A stretch of DNA of 64,000 bases from Castellaniella sp049650445 (GTDB lineage: Bacteria > Pseudomonadota > Gammaproteobacteria > Burkholderiales > Burkholderiaceae_B), in NCBI RefSeq assembly GCF_049650445.1, contig NZ_JBASAD010000025.1, forward strand, positions 1 through 64,000, in the 5' to 3' direction. A program made the translations under genes and the position numbers. Below the pieces are notes generated by a model. That model saw only the letters and a program-made list of their open reading frames with translations. It did not search any database and was not told the origin of the DNA. Shown here piece after piece: positions 8,408-16,001 of this stretch (position 1 is the stretch's first letter; each line of letters opens with the position of its first letter).

Positions 8408-9628
8408 TTACTTGCCGCTCCAGGCCGCGATCACGGCGCGTTCTTCGTCCGTCATCTGCGTCAGGTTGGCCAGCGGCATGTACTTGCTGGCGACGGCCTG
8501 CTTGATCTGGTCGGCGTGCAGCAGGATCTGCTCCTTGGTGTCCAGCAGGATGCCGGCCGGCGCGGCGGCGAAACCGGGCTGCGTGGGCTTGGCCGAGTGA
8601 CACTCCGTGCAGCGAGCGGTCATGATGCCGTGGACCTGATCCACCGTGACGGCGGCCTGGGTCTGGCTGGTCTGCGCACTGGGAGCGACGGCCGGCGCGG
8701 GGGCCGGAGCGGCGATCCAGCCGATGAGCGCCAGCATCACGATGCCGGCCAGCGGATAGCGCAGATCGTTCTTGCCGGTGTGGCGCAGCACGAAATACTG
8801 GCGGATCACCGCGCCGGCGAAGATGAACAGGCTCATGATGACCCAGGCGTATTCATTCGTGTAGGTGAACGAATAGTGATTGCTGAGCATCAGGAAGATC
8901 ACCGGCAGGGTGAAATACGTGTTGTGCACCGAGCGCTGCTTGCCCCAGGCGCCGTCCAGCGGATTGGGCTTTTCACCGGCCTTCAGGGCCTTGACCATGC
9001 GACGCTGGCCGGGAATGATCCAGAAGAACACGCTGGCCGACATGCAGGTCGCCATCAACGCGCCGGTGATCAGGAACGCGGCTCTGCCCGGAAAGATCTG
9101 CGTGGTCAGCCAGGCAACGAGGACCATCATCACGCCCACGGCCACGCTCAGCAGTCCGTCGCGATTGACGGTGGGGCTGATGATGCGGCACAGGCGAGAA
9201 TAGACGTTGTAGCCGATCACCAGGAAGGCCACGGCCAGGATGCCGGCCTCGGTGCCGTTCATGTTGCGTGCCCATTCCCAGGGGCTGGCCGGGTTGACCA
9301 GGTAGATGTCGGCGCGCAGCAGGTACAGCAGCATGAACAGGCCGAAGCCCGACAGCCAGGTGGTGTAGGCCTTCCAGAATGACCAGTGCAGATCATCGGG
9401 CAGTTCGGCCGGGTTGGTCAGGTATTTCTGGTTGTGGTAGAAACCGCCGCCGTGGACGGCCCACATTTCACCGTAGACGCCGAGTTTTTTGCTCTGTTCG
9501 CCCTTGGGCGCGTGCAGGCTCAGGTCGAGCATGACGAAATAGATCGATTCACCGATCCAGGCAATGGCGGCGATGACGTGCAGCCAGCGCAGCAACAGGT
9601 TGCCGTACTCAAGGAAAAAGCTTTCCAT
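8408..9628 (-). CDS. puuD: Membrane urate hydroxylase PuuD with C-terminal cytochrome c domain
   Basis: The 406-residue protein has about eight membrane helices (urate oxidase N-terminal, DUF989-type) and a C-terminal cytochrome c module with a CTECH haem site (Cys340, Cys343, His344) and a likely Met384 axial ligand in KYMP. It oxidises urate to 5-hydroxyisourate and passes electrons to the respiratory chain instead of making peroxide. It lies 54 bases downstream of uraH, whose product hydrolyses 5-hydroxyisourate, in what looks like one leftward operon. Length and domain order match the PuuD family well. Confidence 0.92.
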   Translation of the reverse strand: MESFFLEYGNLLLRWLHVIAAIAWIGESIYFVMLDLSLHAPKGEQSKKLGVYGEMWAVHGGGFYHNQKYLTNPAELPDDLHWSFWKAYTTWLSGFGLFMLLYLLRADIYLVNPASPWEWARNMNGTEAGILAVAFLVIGYNVYSRLCRIISPTVNRDGLLSVAVGVMMVLVAWLTTQIFPGRAAFLITGALMATCMSASVFFWIIPGQRRMVKALKAGEKPNPLDGAWGKQRSVHNTYFTLPVIFLMLSNHYSFTYTNEYAWVIMSLFIFAGAVIRQYFVLRHTGKNDLRYPLAGIVMLALIGWIAAPAPAPAVAPSAQTSQTQAAVTVDQVHGIMTARCTECHSAKPTQPGFAAAPAGILLDTKEQILLHADQIKQAVASKYMPLANLTQMTDEERAVIAAWSGK

Positions 9629-9682
9629 GAGAGTCTCCTCTTGGATTCTTCGATATAGGGGGTGCCGGGGTCGGCGTGGCGC

Positions 9683-10036
9683 TTAGCTGCCGCGATAGGT
9701 AGACCAGGTCCACGGCGTCACGACCAGAGGGACGTGATAGTTCTCGTCCGGGTTGGCTACGCCGAAGCGCAGCACGACCTGATCGACGAACCGGGGTTCG
9801 GGCAGGGACACCCCCTTGCGGGCGAAATAATCGCCGGCATGGAAGACCAGCTCATAGACACCCTTGGTCAGCGCAGGACCGCTGAGCAGGGGCGCGTCGC
9901 AGCGGCCATCGTGGTTGGTGGCCGTTTGCGTGAGCAGAGTGCGGGAATCGCCATCGAGGCGATAGAGTTCAAGGGCGACGCCCTGGGCTGGCACACCGTG
10001 CACGGTGTCCAGGACATGGGTGGAGAGTTTTCCCAT
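9683..10036 (-). CDS. uraH: 5-hydroxyisourate hydrolase
   Basis: This is a 117-residue transthyretin-like enzyme. It starts with LSTHVLDTVHGVPA, contains the FHAGDYF segment, and ends in the family signature YRGS. It converts 5-hydroxyisourate, the PuuD product, to OHCU (2-oxo-4-hydroxy-4-carboxy-5-ureidoimidazoline). The ATG at 10036 was chosen because the family begins at GKLSTHVLD; upstream codons in frame lie in the AT-rich regulatory region. It is the first gene of the leftward uraH-puuD operon, divergent from gntR. No partner OHCU decarboxylase gene (uraD) is found in this window. Confidence 0.93.
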   Translation of the reverse strand: MGKLSTHVLDTVHGVPAQGVALELYRLDGDSRTLLTQTATNHDGRCDAPLLSGPALTKGVYELVFHAGDYFARKGVSLPEPRFVDQVVLRFGVANPDENYHVPLVVTPWTWSTYRGS

Positions 10037-10158
10037 GGGATTTATGCCGGTCAGTATCCTGCCAATAGGCCCCCGGTATAGCCGGACCCGGCGAATGGTT
10101 CGCCGGTTCGCGAAGCGCCGGAGCGGGCCGGCGGACTTCGGGGCAGGACGGATCAAAT

Positions 10159-10170
10159 ATTGTGAACAAT
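10159..10170. promoter_or_regulatory. Operator copy 1, ATTGT-N2-ACAAT palindrome
   Basis: The 12-base palindrome ATTGTGAACAAT lies in the uraH/gntR divergent region. A second copy differing at one central base begins 44 bases further on. Form and placement fit a GntR/FCD dimer site, most simply for the adjacent regulator itself. Confidence 0.65.
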
Positions 10171-10175
10171 TTGTG

Positions 10176-10204
10176 TTGACGATTCTGGCTCGATACACAA
10201 TAAT
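10176..10204 (+). promoter_or_regulatory. Likely sigma-70 promoter for gntR-puuE-alc operon
   Basis: A -35 hexamer TTGACG and a -10 hexamer AATAAT are separated by 17 bases, each one mismatch from consensus. The promoter lies between the two operator copies and its -10 overlaps the second. The gntR start is about 44 bases downstream. Confidence 0.5.
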
Positions 10205-10210
10205 TGTCAA
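10182..10210 (-). promoter_or_regulatory. Likely sigma-70 promoter for uraH-puuD operon
   Basis: On the minus strand a perfect -35 TTGACA (10205-10210) and a weaker -10 CAGAAT (10182-10187) are 17 bases apart. It shares bases with the opposing gntR promoter and with operator copy 2. The -10 box matches consensus at four of six positions. Confidence 0.45.
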
Positions 10211-10214
10211 CAAT
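10203..10214. promoter_or_regulatory. Operator copy 2, ATTGT-N2-ACAAT palindrome
   Basis: The palindrome ATTGTCAACAAT repeats copy 1 at a 44-base offset, close to four helical turns. It overlaps the likely -10 box of the gntR promoter and the -35 box of the likely uraH promoter, so a bound repressor would block both directions. Confidence 0.65.
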
Positions 10215-10247
10215 TTCCGTCGTCAATCAAACCTGTCGTTTTCCCTT

Positions 10248-11024
10248 ATGGCCATGCTCCGATTGAAGCCCGACCGCGCCGCCCAGGATCTGAAAGCGCC
10301 GCGCGCCTCCACCTTGCGCGATCCCAAGCCTGCCGGTGAACCGTCGGACGTCGATCGCGTCTACGGGGAAATTTTCGACGCCGCCATGGACCGACGACTG
10401 CTGCCGGGAACCAAACTGACCGAATCGGCGCTGTGCACGGCCTTCGATTGTTCGCGCGGCACGGTGCGGGCGGCGCTGGCGCGGCTGGCGCACGACAAGC
10501 TCGTGGCGATCGAACCCAATCGCGGCGCCTACGTCTGGCAGGCCGAATCCAAAGAAGTGCACGACGTGTTCGCCATGCGCCGCGCGCTGGAGTGCATCGT
10601 GATCGACATGCTGGTGGCGCTGGACGATGTGGCCGACCGGCTGGCGCCCTTGCGCGGGATGGTCGAACGCGAGCAGCGCGCCTTCGAGCAGGGAGACCGC
10701 ATCAGTTGGCTGCGCCTGTCCAATGCCTTTCACGTCGAACTTGCCCGCGTGCTGGACAACCAGGTGCTGACGGACATGCTGGCCGGGCTGTGCGCCCGCA
10801 CCACGCTGATCATCGCTCTGGGGGACACCACCGAGGGCAGCGCCTGTTCATATCTGGAGCATCGGGACATTCTGGACTGTATCGCGCGGCGCGACGCCAC
10901 GGGCGCGCGGGCCGCCATGGACCATCATCTCAAGGATTGCGAACAGCGGATGGACACCACGCCCGGCCCAGGCGCCGATCCCTGGGCCGCGTTCCAGCGA
11001 CACACGCTGACCCCATCGATCTGA
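10248..11024 (+). CDS. GntR/FCD family transcriptional regulator of the urate genes
   Basis: This 258-residue regulator has an N-terminal winged helix (KLTESALCTAFDCSRGTVRAA and the EPNRGAYV wing, about residues 45-105) and an all-helical FCD effector domain with His residues placed for metal or ligand binding (FHVELA, YLEHRDILD, HHLKDCE). It probably represses both uraH-puuD and its own operon and responds to a purine breakdown product. ATG 10248 and ATG 10254 are both possible; either leaves the two operators upstream. puuE follows after 21 bases, so the regulator is co-transcribed with the enzymes. Confidence 0.85.
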   Translation: MAMLRLKPDRAAQDLKAPRASTLRDPKPAGEPSDVDRVYGEIFDAAMDRRLLPGTKLTESALCTAFDCSRGTVRAALARLAHDKLVAIEPNRGAYVWQAESKEVHDVFAMRRALECIVIDMLVALDDVADRLAPLRGMVEREQRAFEQGDRISWLRLSNAFHVELARVLDNQVLTDMLAGLCARTTLIIALGDTTEGSACSYLEHRDILDCIARRDATGARAAMDHHLKDCEQRMDTTPGPGADPWAAFQRHTLTPSI

Positions 11025-11045
11025 CCTCATTCACAGGAGACTCTC

Positions 11046-11975
11046 ATGGCAGACAAGCACTATCCCCGCGATCTGATCGGCTATGGCCGCACTCCCCCGC
11101 ACGCCAACTGGCCGGGCCAGGCCCGCGTGGCCGTGCAGTTCGTCCTCAACTACGAGGAAGGCGGGGAAAATTGCGTCCTGCACGGCGATCCGGGGTCGGA
11201 GCAATTTCTGTCCGAGATCATTGGCGCGGCGGCCTATCCCGAGCGCCACCTGTCGATGGAGTCGATCTACGAATATGGTTCGCGCGCCGGCGTCTGGCGT
11301 CTGCTGCGCGAATTCGAGCGCCGTGACCTGCCGCTGACGGTTTTCGGCGTGGGCATGGCGCTGGAGCGCAACCCGGAGGTTGCGCGCGCCTTCGTCGAGC
11401 TGGGTCATGAGGTCGCCTGCCACGGCTACCGCTGGATCCATTACCAGAACGTACCCGAGAGCATCGAGCGTGAGCACTTCCAGCGCTGTGTGGAAATCGT
11501 CACGAAGCTGCTGGGCCGCCACCCCGAAGGCTGGTACACCGGGCGCGACAGCCCCAATACCTTGCGCATCGTCGCCGAGGAAGGCAAATTTCTGTACGAC
11601 GCCGACTACTATGGCGACGATCTGCCGTTCTGGACCGAGGTGGACCTGGGTCACGGCAAGACCCATCCCCAGCTCATGGTGCCGTATACCCTGGACACGA
11701 ACGACATGCGCTTCGGTTCGCCGCAGGGTTTCAACACCGCCGATCATTTTTTCACCTACCTGCGTGATGCCTTCGACGTGCTGTACGCCGAAGGCGAGAC
11801 CTCGCCCAAGATGCTGTCGGTCGGCCTGCACTGCCGCCTGATCGGTCGCCCGGGTCGTTTCGCCGGTCTGCAGCGCTTCCTGGATCACATCCAGAAGCAC
11901 GACCGCGTCTGGGTCGCCACGCGCGCCGACATCGCCCGCCATTGGGTGCAAGAACACCCCTACAAGCCCGCCTGA
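11046..11975 (+). CDS. puuE: Allantoinase PuuE (polysaccharide deacetylase fold)
   Basis: The 309-residue protein belongs to the cofactor-light allantoinase family with the NodB/polysaccharide-deacetylase fold, recognised from NYEEGGENCVLHGDPGSE, the EYGSRAGVWR segment and HGYRWIHYQ. It hydrolyses allantoin to allantoate. An AGGAGA ribosome site precedes the ATG. It lies between gntR and the allantoicase gene, the next step of the pathway. Some relatives are fused to OHCU decarboxylase; this one is the short form without that domain. Confidence 0.93.
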   Translation: MADKHYPRDLIGYGRTPPHANWPGQARVAVQFVLNYEEGGENCVLHGDPGSEQFLSEIIGAAAYPERHLSMESIYEYGSRAGVWRLLREFERRDLPLTVFGVGMALERNPEVARAFVELGHEVACHGYRWIHYQNVPESIEREHFQRCVEIVTKLLGRHPEGWYTGRDSPNTLRIVAEEGKFLYDADYYGDDLPFWTEVDLGHGKTHPQLMVPYTLDTNDMRFGSPQGFNTADHFFTYLRDAFDVLYAEGETSPKMLSVGLHCRLIGRPGRFAGLQRFLDHIQKHDRVWVATRADIARHWVQEHPYKPA

Positions 11976-12001
11976 TCCCTTTTTCCCTGGAACTGACCCC
12001 C

Positions 12002-13042
12002 ATGGCCTCATCCAATCTGCCCGTCGGCACCGTCATCGACGCCCCCGCAGTCGATCTGCCCGTCTTCGCCACCCGTCATCCGAATCTCGCCAGCGAAAGC
12101 CTGGGCGCTCGTGTGCTGTCCTGCTCGGACGAATTCTTTGCCTCGGCGCAGCGGATGCTGCAGGATGCCGAGCCCGTCTTCATCGTCGGCAAGTTCGACG
12201 ACCACGGCAAGTGGATGGACGGCTGGGAAACCCGCCGCCGCCGCAACGGTGGCCATGACCACGCCATCGTCAAGCTGGGCCTGCCGGGCACGATCAAGGG
12301 CCTGGACATCAACACCAGCCACTTCACCGGCAATTTCCCGCCCGCCGCGTCCGTCCAGGCGGCGTTCTGCGCGGGTGAGCCCGACGCCCAGACCGAATGG
12401 GTCGAACTCGTCCCGGCCAAGTCGCTGCAGGGCAATTCCCACCACTTTGTCGAGATCGGCGACAGCCGCGTCTGGACTCACCTGCGCGTGAACATCTTCC
12501 CCGACGGCGGCGTGGCCCGCCTGCGCGTCTACGGACAGCCGGCCTGCGACTGGGATCGGTGCGACCCGGACGCCCTGTACGAAGTGTCGGCGCTGGCCAG
12601 TGGCGGGCGCATCGTCGCTTACAGCGACGCTCACTTCGGCACGCCCACCACCGTCATCCAGGCGGGCCGTGGCGTCAATATGGGCGATGGCTGGGAAACC
12701 CGCCGCCGCCGCGAGCCCGGCAATGACTGGCTGATCCTGGAAATGGGCCATCCGGTCATCGTGGAAAAGATTGAAATCGACACGGCGCACTTCAAGGGAA
12801 ACTACCCCGATCGCGTCTCGCTGCAGGGTGCGCGGGTGGCCGAATCGACCGACCAGTCGCTGGTGACCCAGGCCATGTTCTGGCCTGAATTGCTGAGCGA
12901 ACAAAAGACCGAGATGGACAAGCAGCACTTCTACGAAGGCGATGTGATCCGGAAGATCGGCCCGGTCTCGCACGTGCGGGTGAACATGTTCCCCGATGGC
13001 GGCATCAGCCGCGTGCGGATCTGGGGCCGCCTGGTTCGTTGA
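12002..13042 (+). CDS. alc: Allantoicase
   Basis: This 346-residue enzyme splits allantoate to ureidoglycolate and urea. Two homologous halves are visible: DGWETRRRR followed by LDINTSHFTGNFP near residues 75-110, and again DGWETRRRR followed by IEIDTAHFKGNYP near 230-265, the hallmark duplicated jelly-roll of allantoicase. The ATG at 12002 gives the usual N-terminus (LPVFATRHPNLAS follows soon after). It is 26 bases after puuE, and its stop overlaps the ATG of the M20 hydrolase, so the three should be made together. Confidence 0.93.
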   Translation: MASSNLPVGTVIDAPAVDLPVFATRHPNLASESLGARVLSCSDEFFASAQRMLQDAEPVFIVGKFDDHGKWMDGWETRRRRNGGHDHAIVKLGLPGTIKGLDINTSHFTGNFPPAASVQAAFCAGEPDAQTEWVELVPAKSLQGNSHHFVEIGDSRVWTHLRVNIFPDGGVARLRVYGQPACDWDRCDPDALYEVSALASGGRIVAYSDAHFGTPTTVIQAGRGVNMGDGWETRRRREPGNDWLILEMGHPVIVEKIEIDTAHFKGNYPDRVSLQGARVAESTDQSLVTQAMFWPELLSEQKTEMDKQHFYEGDVIRKIGPVSHVRVNMFPDGGISRVRIWGRLVR

Positions 13043-14292
13043 TGATGGAAAAGTCTTTGCAGGCCGCCCTGCACGCCTGGGTGGACGCCCATTTCGACGA
13101 GCAGGTCGCGCTGCTGCAACGCCTGGTGGCCGTGCCCACGGACACGCCGCCGGGCGACAACGCCCCGCATGCCGAGACCGTGGCCGCCCTCCTCGAAGGC
13201 TGGGGCTGGGAAGTCGAGCGTCATCGCGTGCCCGATGAGGAAATGCAGACCTACGGCATGCGCAGCATCACCAACCTGATCGTACGCCGCCGCTACGGCG
13301 CGGGTGGTCCGGTGCTGGCGCTCAACGCACACGGCGACGTGGTGCCTCCGGGCGAAGGCTGGACCCATGACCCCTACGGTGGCGAGGTCGTGGACGGGCG
13401 TCTCTATGGCCGGGCCTCGGCCGTGTCCAAGAGCGATTTCACCACCTACCTGCACGCCGTGCGCGCGCTCGAGGCCAGCGGTGCACCTTTGAAGGGCGCC
13501 GTGGAACTGCATTTCACCTACGACGAGGAATTTGGTGGGCTCAAGGGGCCGGGCTGGCTGCTGGAGCGCGGCCTGACCAAGCCGGACTACGTGGTCTGCG
13601 CCAGTTTCAGCTACGCCGTGGTCACGGCGCATAATGGTTGCCTGCAGTTCGAGATCACTGTCAACGGCAAGGCCACGCACGGTTCTGCGCCCAGGACCGG
13701 GCACGACGCCCTGCGGGCCGCCAGCCGCATTCTGGACGAAATCTACCGTCAGGCCGACGCGCTCGATGGCATTGATTCCCGGATCGACGGCATCACCCAT
13801 CCCACCATGATCGTGGGCCGCATCGACGGCGGCATCAACACCAATGTGGTGCCGGGCAAGGTGGTACTGAAGATGGATCGCCGCCTGATCCCCGAGGAAG
13901 ACCCCGTTGCGGTCGAGGCCGACGTGCGCGCCTTCATCGCGGCCGCCGTGGCCGGTCTGCCGGGCATCACCGTCGAGGTGCGACGCATCCTGCTGGCGCG
14001 TGCGTTGCGGCCGCTGCCTGGCCATGAAAAACTGGTTGCCAGCCTGCAGTCCCACGCGCGCGCGGTGTTCGGCGAAGACATCCCCGCCGTCGGCACGCCT
14101 TTGTATGCTGACGCCCGTCTGTACGCCGAACACGGCGTGCCGACCGTCATGTACGGGGCGGGGCCGCGCACCGTCATGGAATCGCGTGCCAAGCAGTCCG
14201 ACGAGCACGTGATGCTGGAGGACTTGCGCGGCGCCACCCGGGTGATTGCCGGTCTGCTGGCGGATTTTCTGGCTGTGGGCGAATCCGAGTAG
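13042..14292 (+). CDS. M20 family metallohydrolase, substrate unknown (possible ureidoglycolate-branch enzyme)
   Basis: The 416-residue protein has the ArgE/DapE-type M20 fold: the NAHGDVV metal and catalytic site (about 90-96), GRASAVSKSD where most relatives have GRGxxDxKG, the TYDEEFGG catalytic glutamates, a dimerisation lid with HGSAPRTGHDA, and YADARLYAEHGVP near the C-terminus. The final metal-ligand His seen in most relatives seems replaced by Lys in AKQSDEH. Translation is coupled to allantoicase (ATGA-type overlap; ATG 13042 or 13045), so a role in using ureidoglycolate or a related ureide is reasonable, but this is inference. It is not the allantoate amidohydrolase subtype. Confidence 0.75.
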   Translation: MMEKSLQAALHAWVDAHFDEQVALLQRLVAVPTDTPPGDNAPHAETVAALLEGWGWEVERHRVPDEEMQTYGMRSITNLIVRRRYGAGGPVLALNAHGDVVPPGEGWTHDPYGGEVVDGRLYGRASAVSKSDFTTYLHAVRALEASGAPLKGAVELHFTYDEEFGGLKGPGWLLERGLTKPDYVVCASFSYAVVTAHNGCLQFEITVNGKATHGSAPRTGHDALRAASRILDEIYRQADALDGIDSRIDGITHPTMIVGRIDGGINTNVVPGKVVLKMDRRLIPEEDPVAVEADVRAFIAAAVAGLPGITVEVRRILLARALRPLPGHEKLVASLQSHARAVFGEDIPAVGTPLYADARLYAEHGVPTVMYGAGPRTVMESRAKQSDEHVMLEDLRGATRVIAGLLADFLAVGESE

Positions 14293-14334
14293 CATGCTGG
14301 CTGCTGAACTCTGGAAGCCTGACAGGAAACGGAC

Positions 14335-14568
14335 ATGAACGACGCCGATACCGATCTCGATGCGCTGCGAGAAAAACGCCTGGTCGATCTGGAGGTCAAG
14401 GCCGCGTATGCCGACGACCTGCTGGATCGCTTGAACCACACGATCTTTCGCCAGCAGCAGCAGATCGAATCCCTGGCGCGTGAATTGCTGGCCTTGCGCC
14501 AGCAATTCGTGGCCAGTGGTGCGCCCGGACCGGGCGGCAGCGCTGACGAACGGCCGCCGCACTACTGA
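14335..14568 (+). CDS. slyX: SlyX family small coiled-coil protein
   Basis: This 77-residue protein consists of one heptad-rich helix (about residues 8-60) with the SlyX pattern: LVDLEVKAAYADDLLDRLN then HTIFRQQQQIESLARELLAL, and a Pro-rich C-terminus ending in PPHY. The biochemical role of SlyX is unknown; it is a widespread small coiled-coil protein. An AGGAAAC ribosome site precedes the ATG. It faces the downstream membrane-protein gene, with a hairpin between them. Confidence 0.88.
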   Translation: MNDADTDLDALREKRLVDLEVKAAYADDLLDRLNHTIFRQQQQIESLARELLALRQQFVASGAPGPGGSADERPPHY

Positions 14569-14593
14569 TCGCGGACCGGCCGCTCGCGGGATT

Positions 14594-14615
14594 GCGCCGG
14601 CCATCGGGCCGGCGC
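14594..14615. terminator. Hairpin between convergent slyX and YeaQ-type gene
   Basis: A perfect nine-base stem (14594-14602 with 14607-14615) and a four-base loop sit in the convergent gap. No T-run follows on the plus strand. It is a plausible shared transcript end. Confidence 0.55.
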
Positions 14616-14626
14616 GCCATGCCCCT

Positions 14627-14875
14627 TCAGGCTTTTCGGGCGATCAGGCCGTAGATGAACAGCACGATCAGGGCCCCCACGATGGAGCCGATCCAGCCCG
14701 CGCCCTGGCCGGCCTGGTAGATGCCCAACGCATCGCCCAGGTAGCCGGCCACGACCGATCCGACGATCCCCAGGATCGTGGTCAGGATGATGCCCAGCTT
14801 CTGCTCGCCAGGCATAATCGCTCGTGCGATCAGGCCGATGATGAAACCGACGATGATCATGCTGATGATACCCAT
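14627..14875 (-). CDS. GlsB/YeaQ/YmgE family stress-response membrane protein
   Basis: The 82-residue product is almost wholly membrane-embedded, with three helices (about 3-20, 27-48 and 57-79) and the glycine-rich pattern of the transglycosylase-associated (YeaQ/YmgE) family: IGLIARAIMPGEQ and GIVGSVVAGYLGD. Such proteins are common small stress-induced inner-membrane proteins of unclear mechanism. It stands alone, convergent to slyX, with a Shine-Dalgarno-like AAAGGAG just before its ATG on the minus strand. Confidence 0.88.
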   Translation of the reverse strand: MGIISMIIVGFIIGLIARAIMPGEQKLGIILTTILGIVGSVVAGYLGDALGIYQAGQGAGWIGSIVGALIVLFIYGLIARKA

Positions 14876-15047
14876 GTGATGCTCCTTTCAAGGTTCAAGG
14901 GTTCGGGCACATCATAGGGCCGGGCAAGGAGCTCGTCCAGCGCGGCGTGTCGCCGTCGGACTCTGTTCACAGCGCCGGCCGATGCTGTTAACGTAAACGT
15001 TTTTGCCGTGCCGCACCATCGGAGGCGGCCCACCAGGAGCATGCAGC

Positions 15048-15899
15048 ATGAGTCAGTCGTCCGAATACCAGCCCCCCAGAGTGTGGACCTGGGATCAGCC
15101 CAGCGGTGGCAGGTTCGCCAACATCAACCGTCCCGTGTCCGGACCGACACATGAGCGCGAATTGCCCGTCGGGCGGCATCCCTTGCAGCTTTATTCCCAG
15201 GGCACGCCCAACGGCATCAAGGTCACCATCATGCTGGAAGAGCTCCTGGAGCAGGGGCATGCGGGCGCGGAATACGATGCCTGGCTGATCCGGATCGGCG
15301 AAGGCGACCAGTTCGGCAGCGGCTTTGTCGACGTCAACCCCAATTCCAAGATCCCGGCGTTGGTGGATCGCAGCGGGCCGGCGCCCATTCCGGTCTTCGA
15401 GTCGGGGGCGATCCTGATGCATCTGGCGGAAAAGTTCGGTGCCTTTCTGCCGACCGAACCGGCGGCGCGGGCCGAATGCCTGTCCTGGCTGTTCTGGCAG
15501 GTCGGCAGCGCTCCCTTCCTGGGCGGTGGCTTCGGCCATTTCTACGCCTATGCGCCCGTGAAGATCGAATACGCCATCAACCGTTTCGCCATGGAGGCCA
15601 AGCGCCAGCTCGACGTGCTCGACAAGCGCCTGGCCGAGCATGAGTTCGTGGCGGGGGATCACTACACCATCGCCGACATCGCCATCTGGCCCTGGTATGG
15701 CGGGGTGCTGTTGAACTATGTCTATGGCGCGGCGGAATTCCTGTCGGCCGGGGATTATCGCCACGCGCTGCGCTGGGCCAAGGCCATCGGCGAGCGTCCG
15801 GCGGTGCGGCGCGGGCGGATGGTCAACCGCACGTCCGGCGATCCGTCCGAGCAGCTCTTGGAACGCCACGACGCGGCGGATTTCAATACCCGGACATAG
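15048..15899 (+). CDS. yghU: YghU-type glutathione-dependent disulfide-bond oxidoreductase
   Basis: This 283-residue protein is a nu-class glutathione transferase. It has the long N-terminal extension of YghU (PPRVWTWDQPSGGRFANINRP), a thioredoxin-like domain (LQLYSQGTPNGIKVTIMLEEL, then NPNSKIPALVD and ESGAILMHLAEKFG) and an all-helical C-terminal domain. Family members bind two glutathiones and reduce disulfides or peroxides. The ATG at 15048 follows CAGGAGC; an out-of-frame ATG lies seven bases earlier. It is monocistronic. Confidence 0.9.
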   Translation: MSQSSEYQPPRVWTWDQPSGGRFANINRPVSGPTHERELPVGRHPLQLYSQGTPNGIKVTIMLEELLEQGHAGAEYDAWLIRIGEGDQFGSGFVDVNPNSKIPALVDRSGPAPIPVFESGAILMHLAEKFGAFLPTEPAARAECLSWLFWQVGSAPFLGGGFGHFYAYAPVKIEYAINRFAMEAKRQLDVLDKRLAEHEFVAGDHYTIADIAIWPWYGGVLLNYVYGAAEFLSAGDYRHALRWAKAIGERPAVRRGRMVNRTSGDPSEQLLERHDAADFNTRT

Positions 15900-16001
15900 G
15901 GGACCTTTAAACAAGTCCTCACGCCGCGTGCATCTGCGGAATCGAGCGGTCTGCAGCGCCCGCTTTCCGCGCGACTTATTCAGAGGCCCCCAGGACAAGG
16001 T

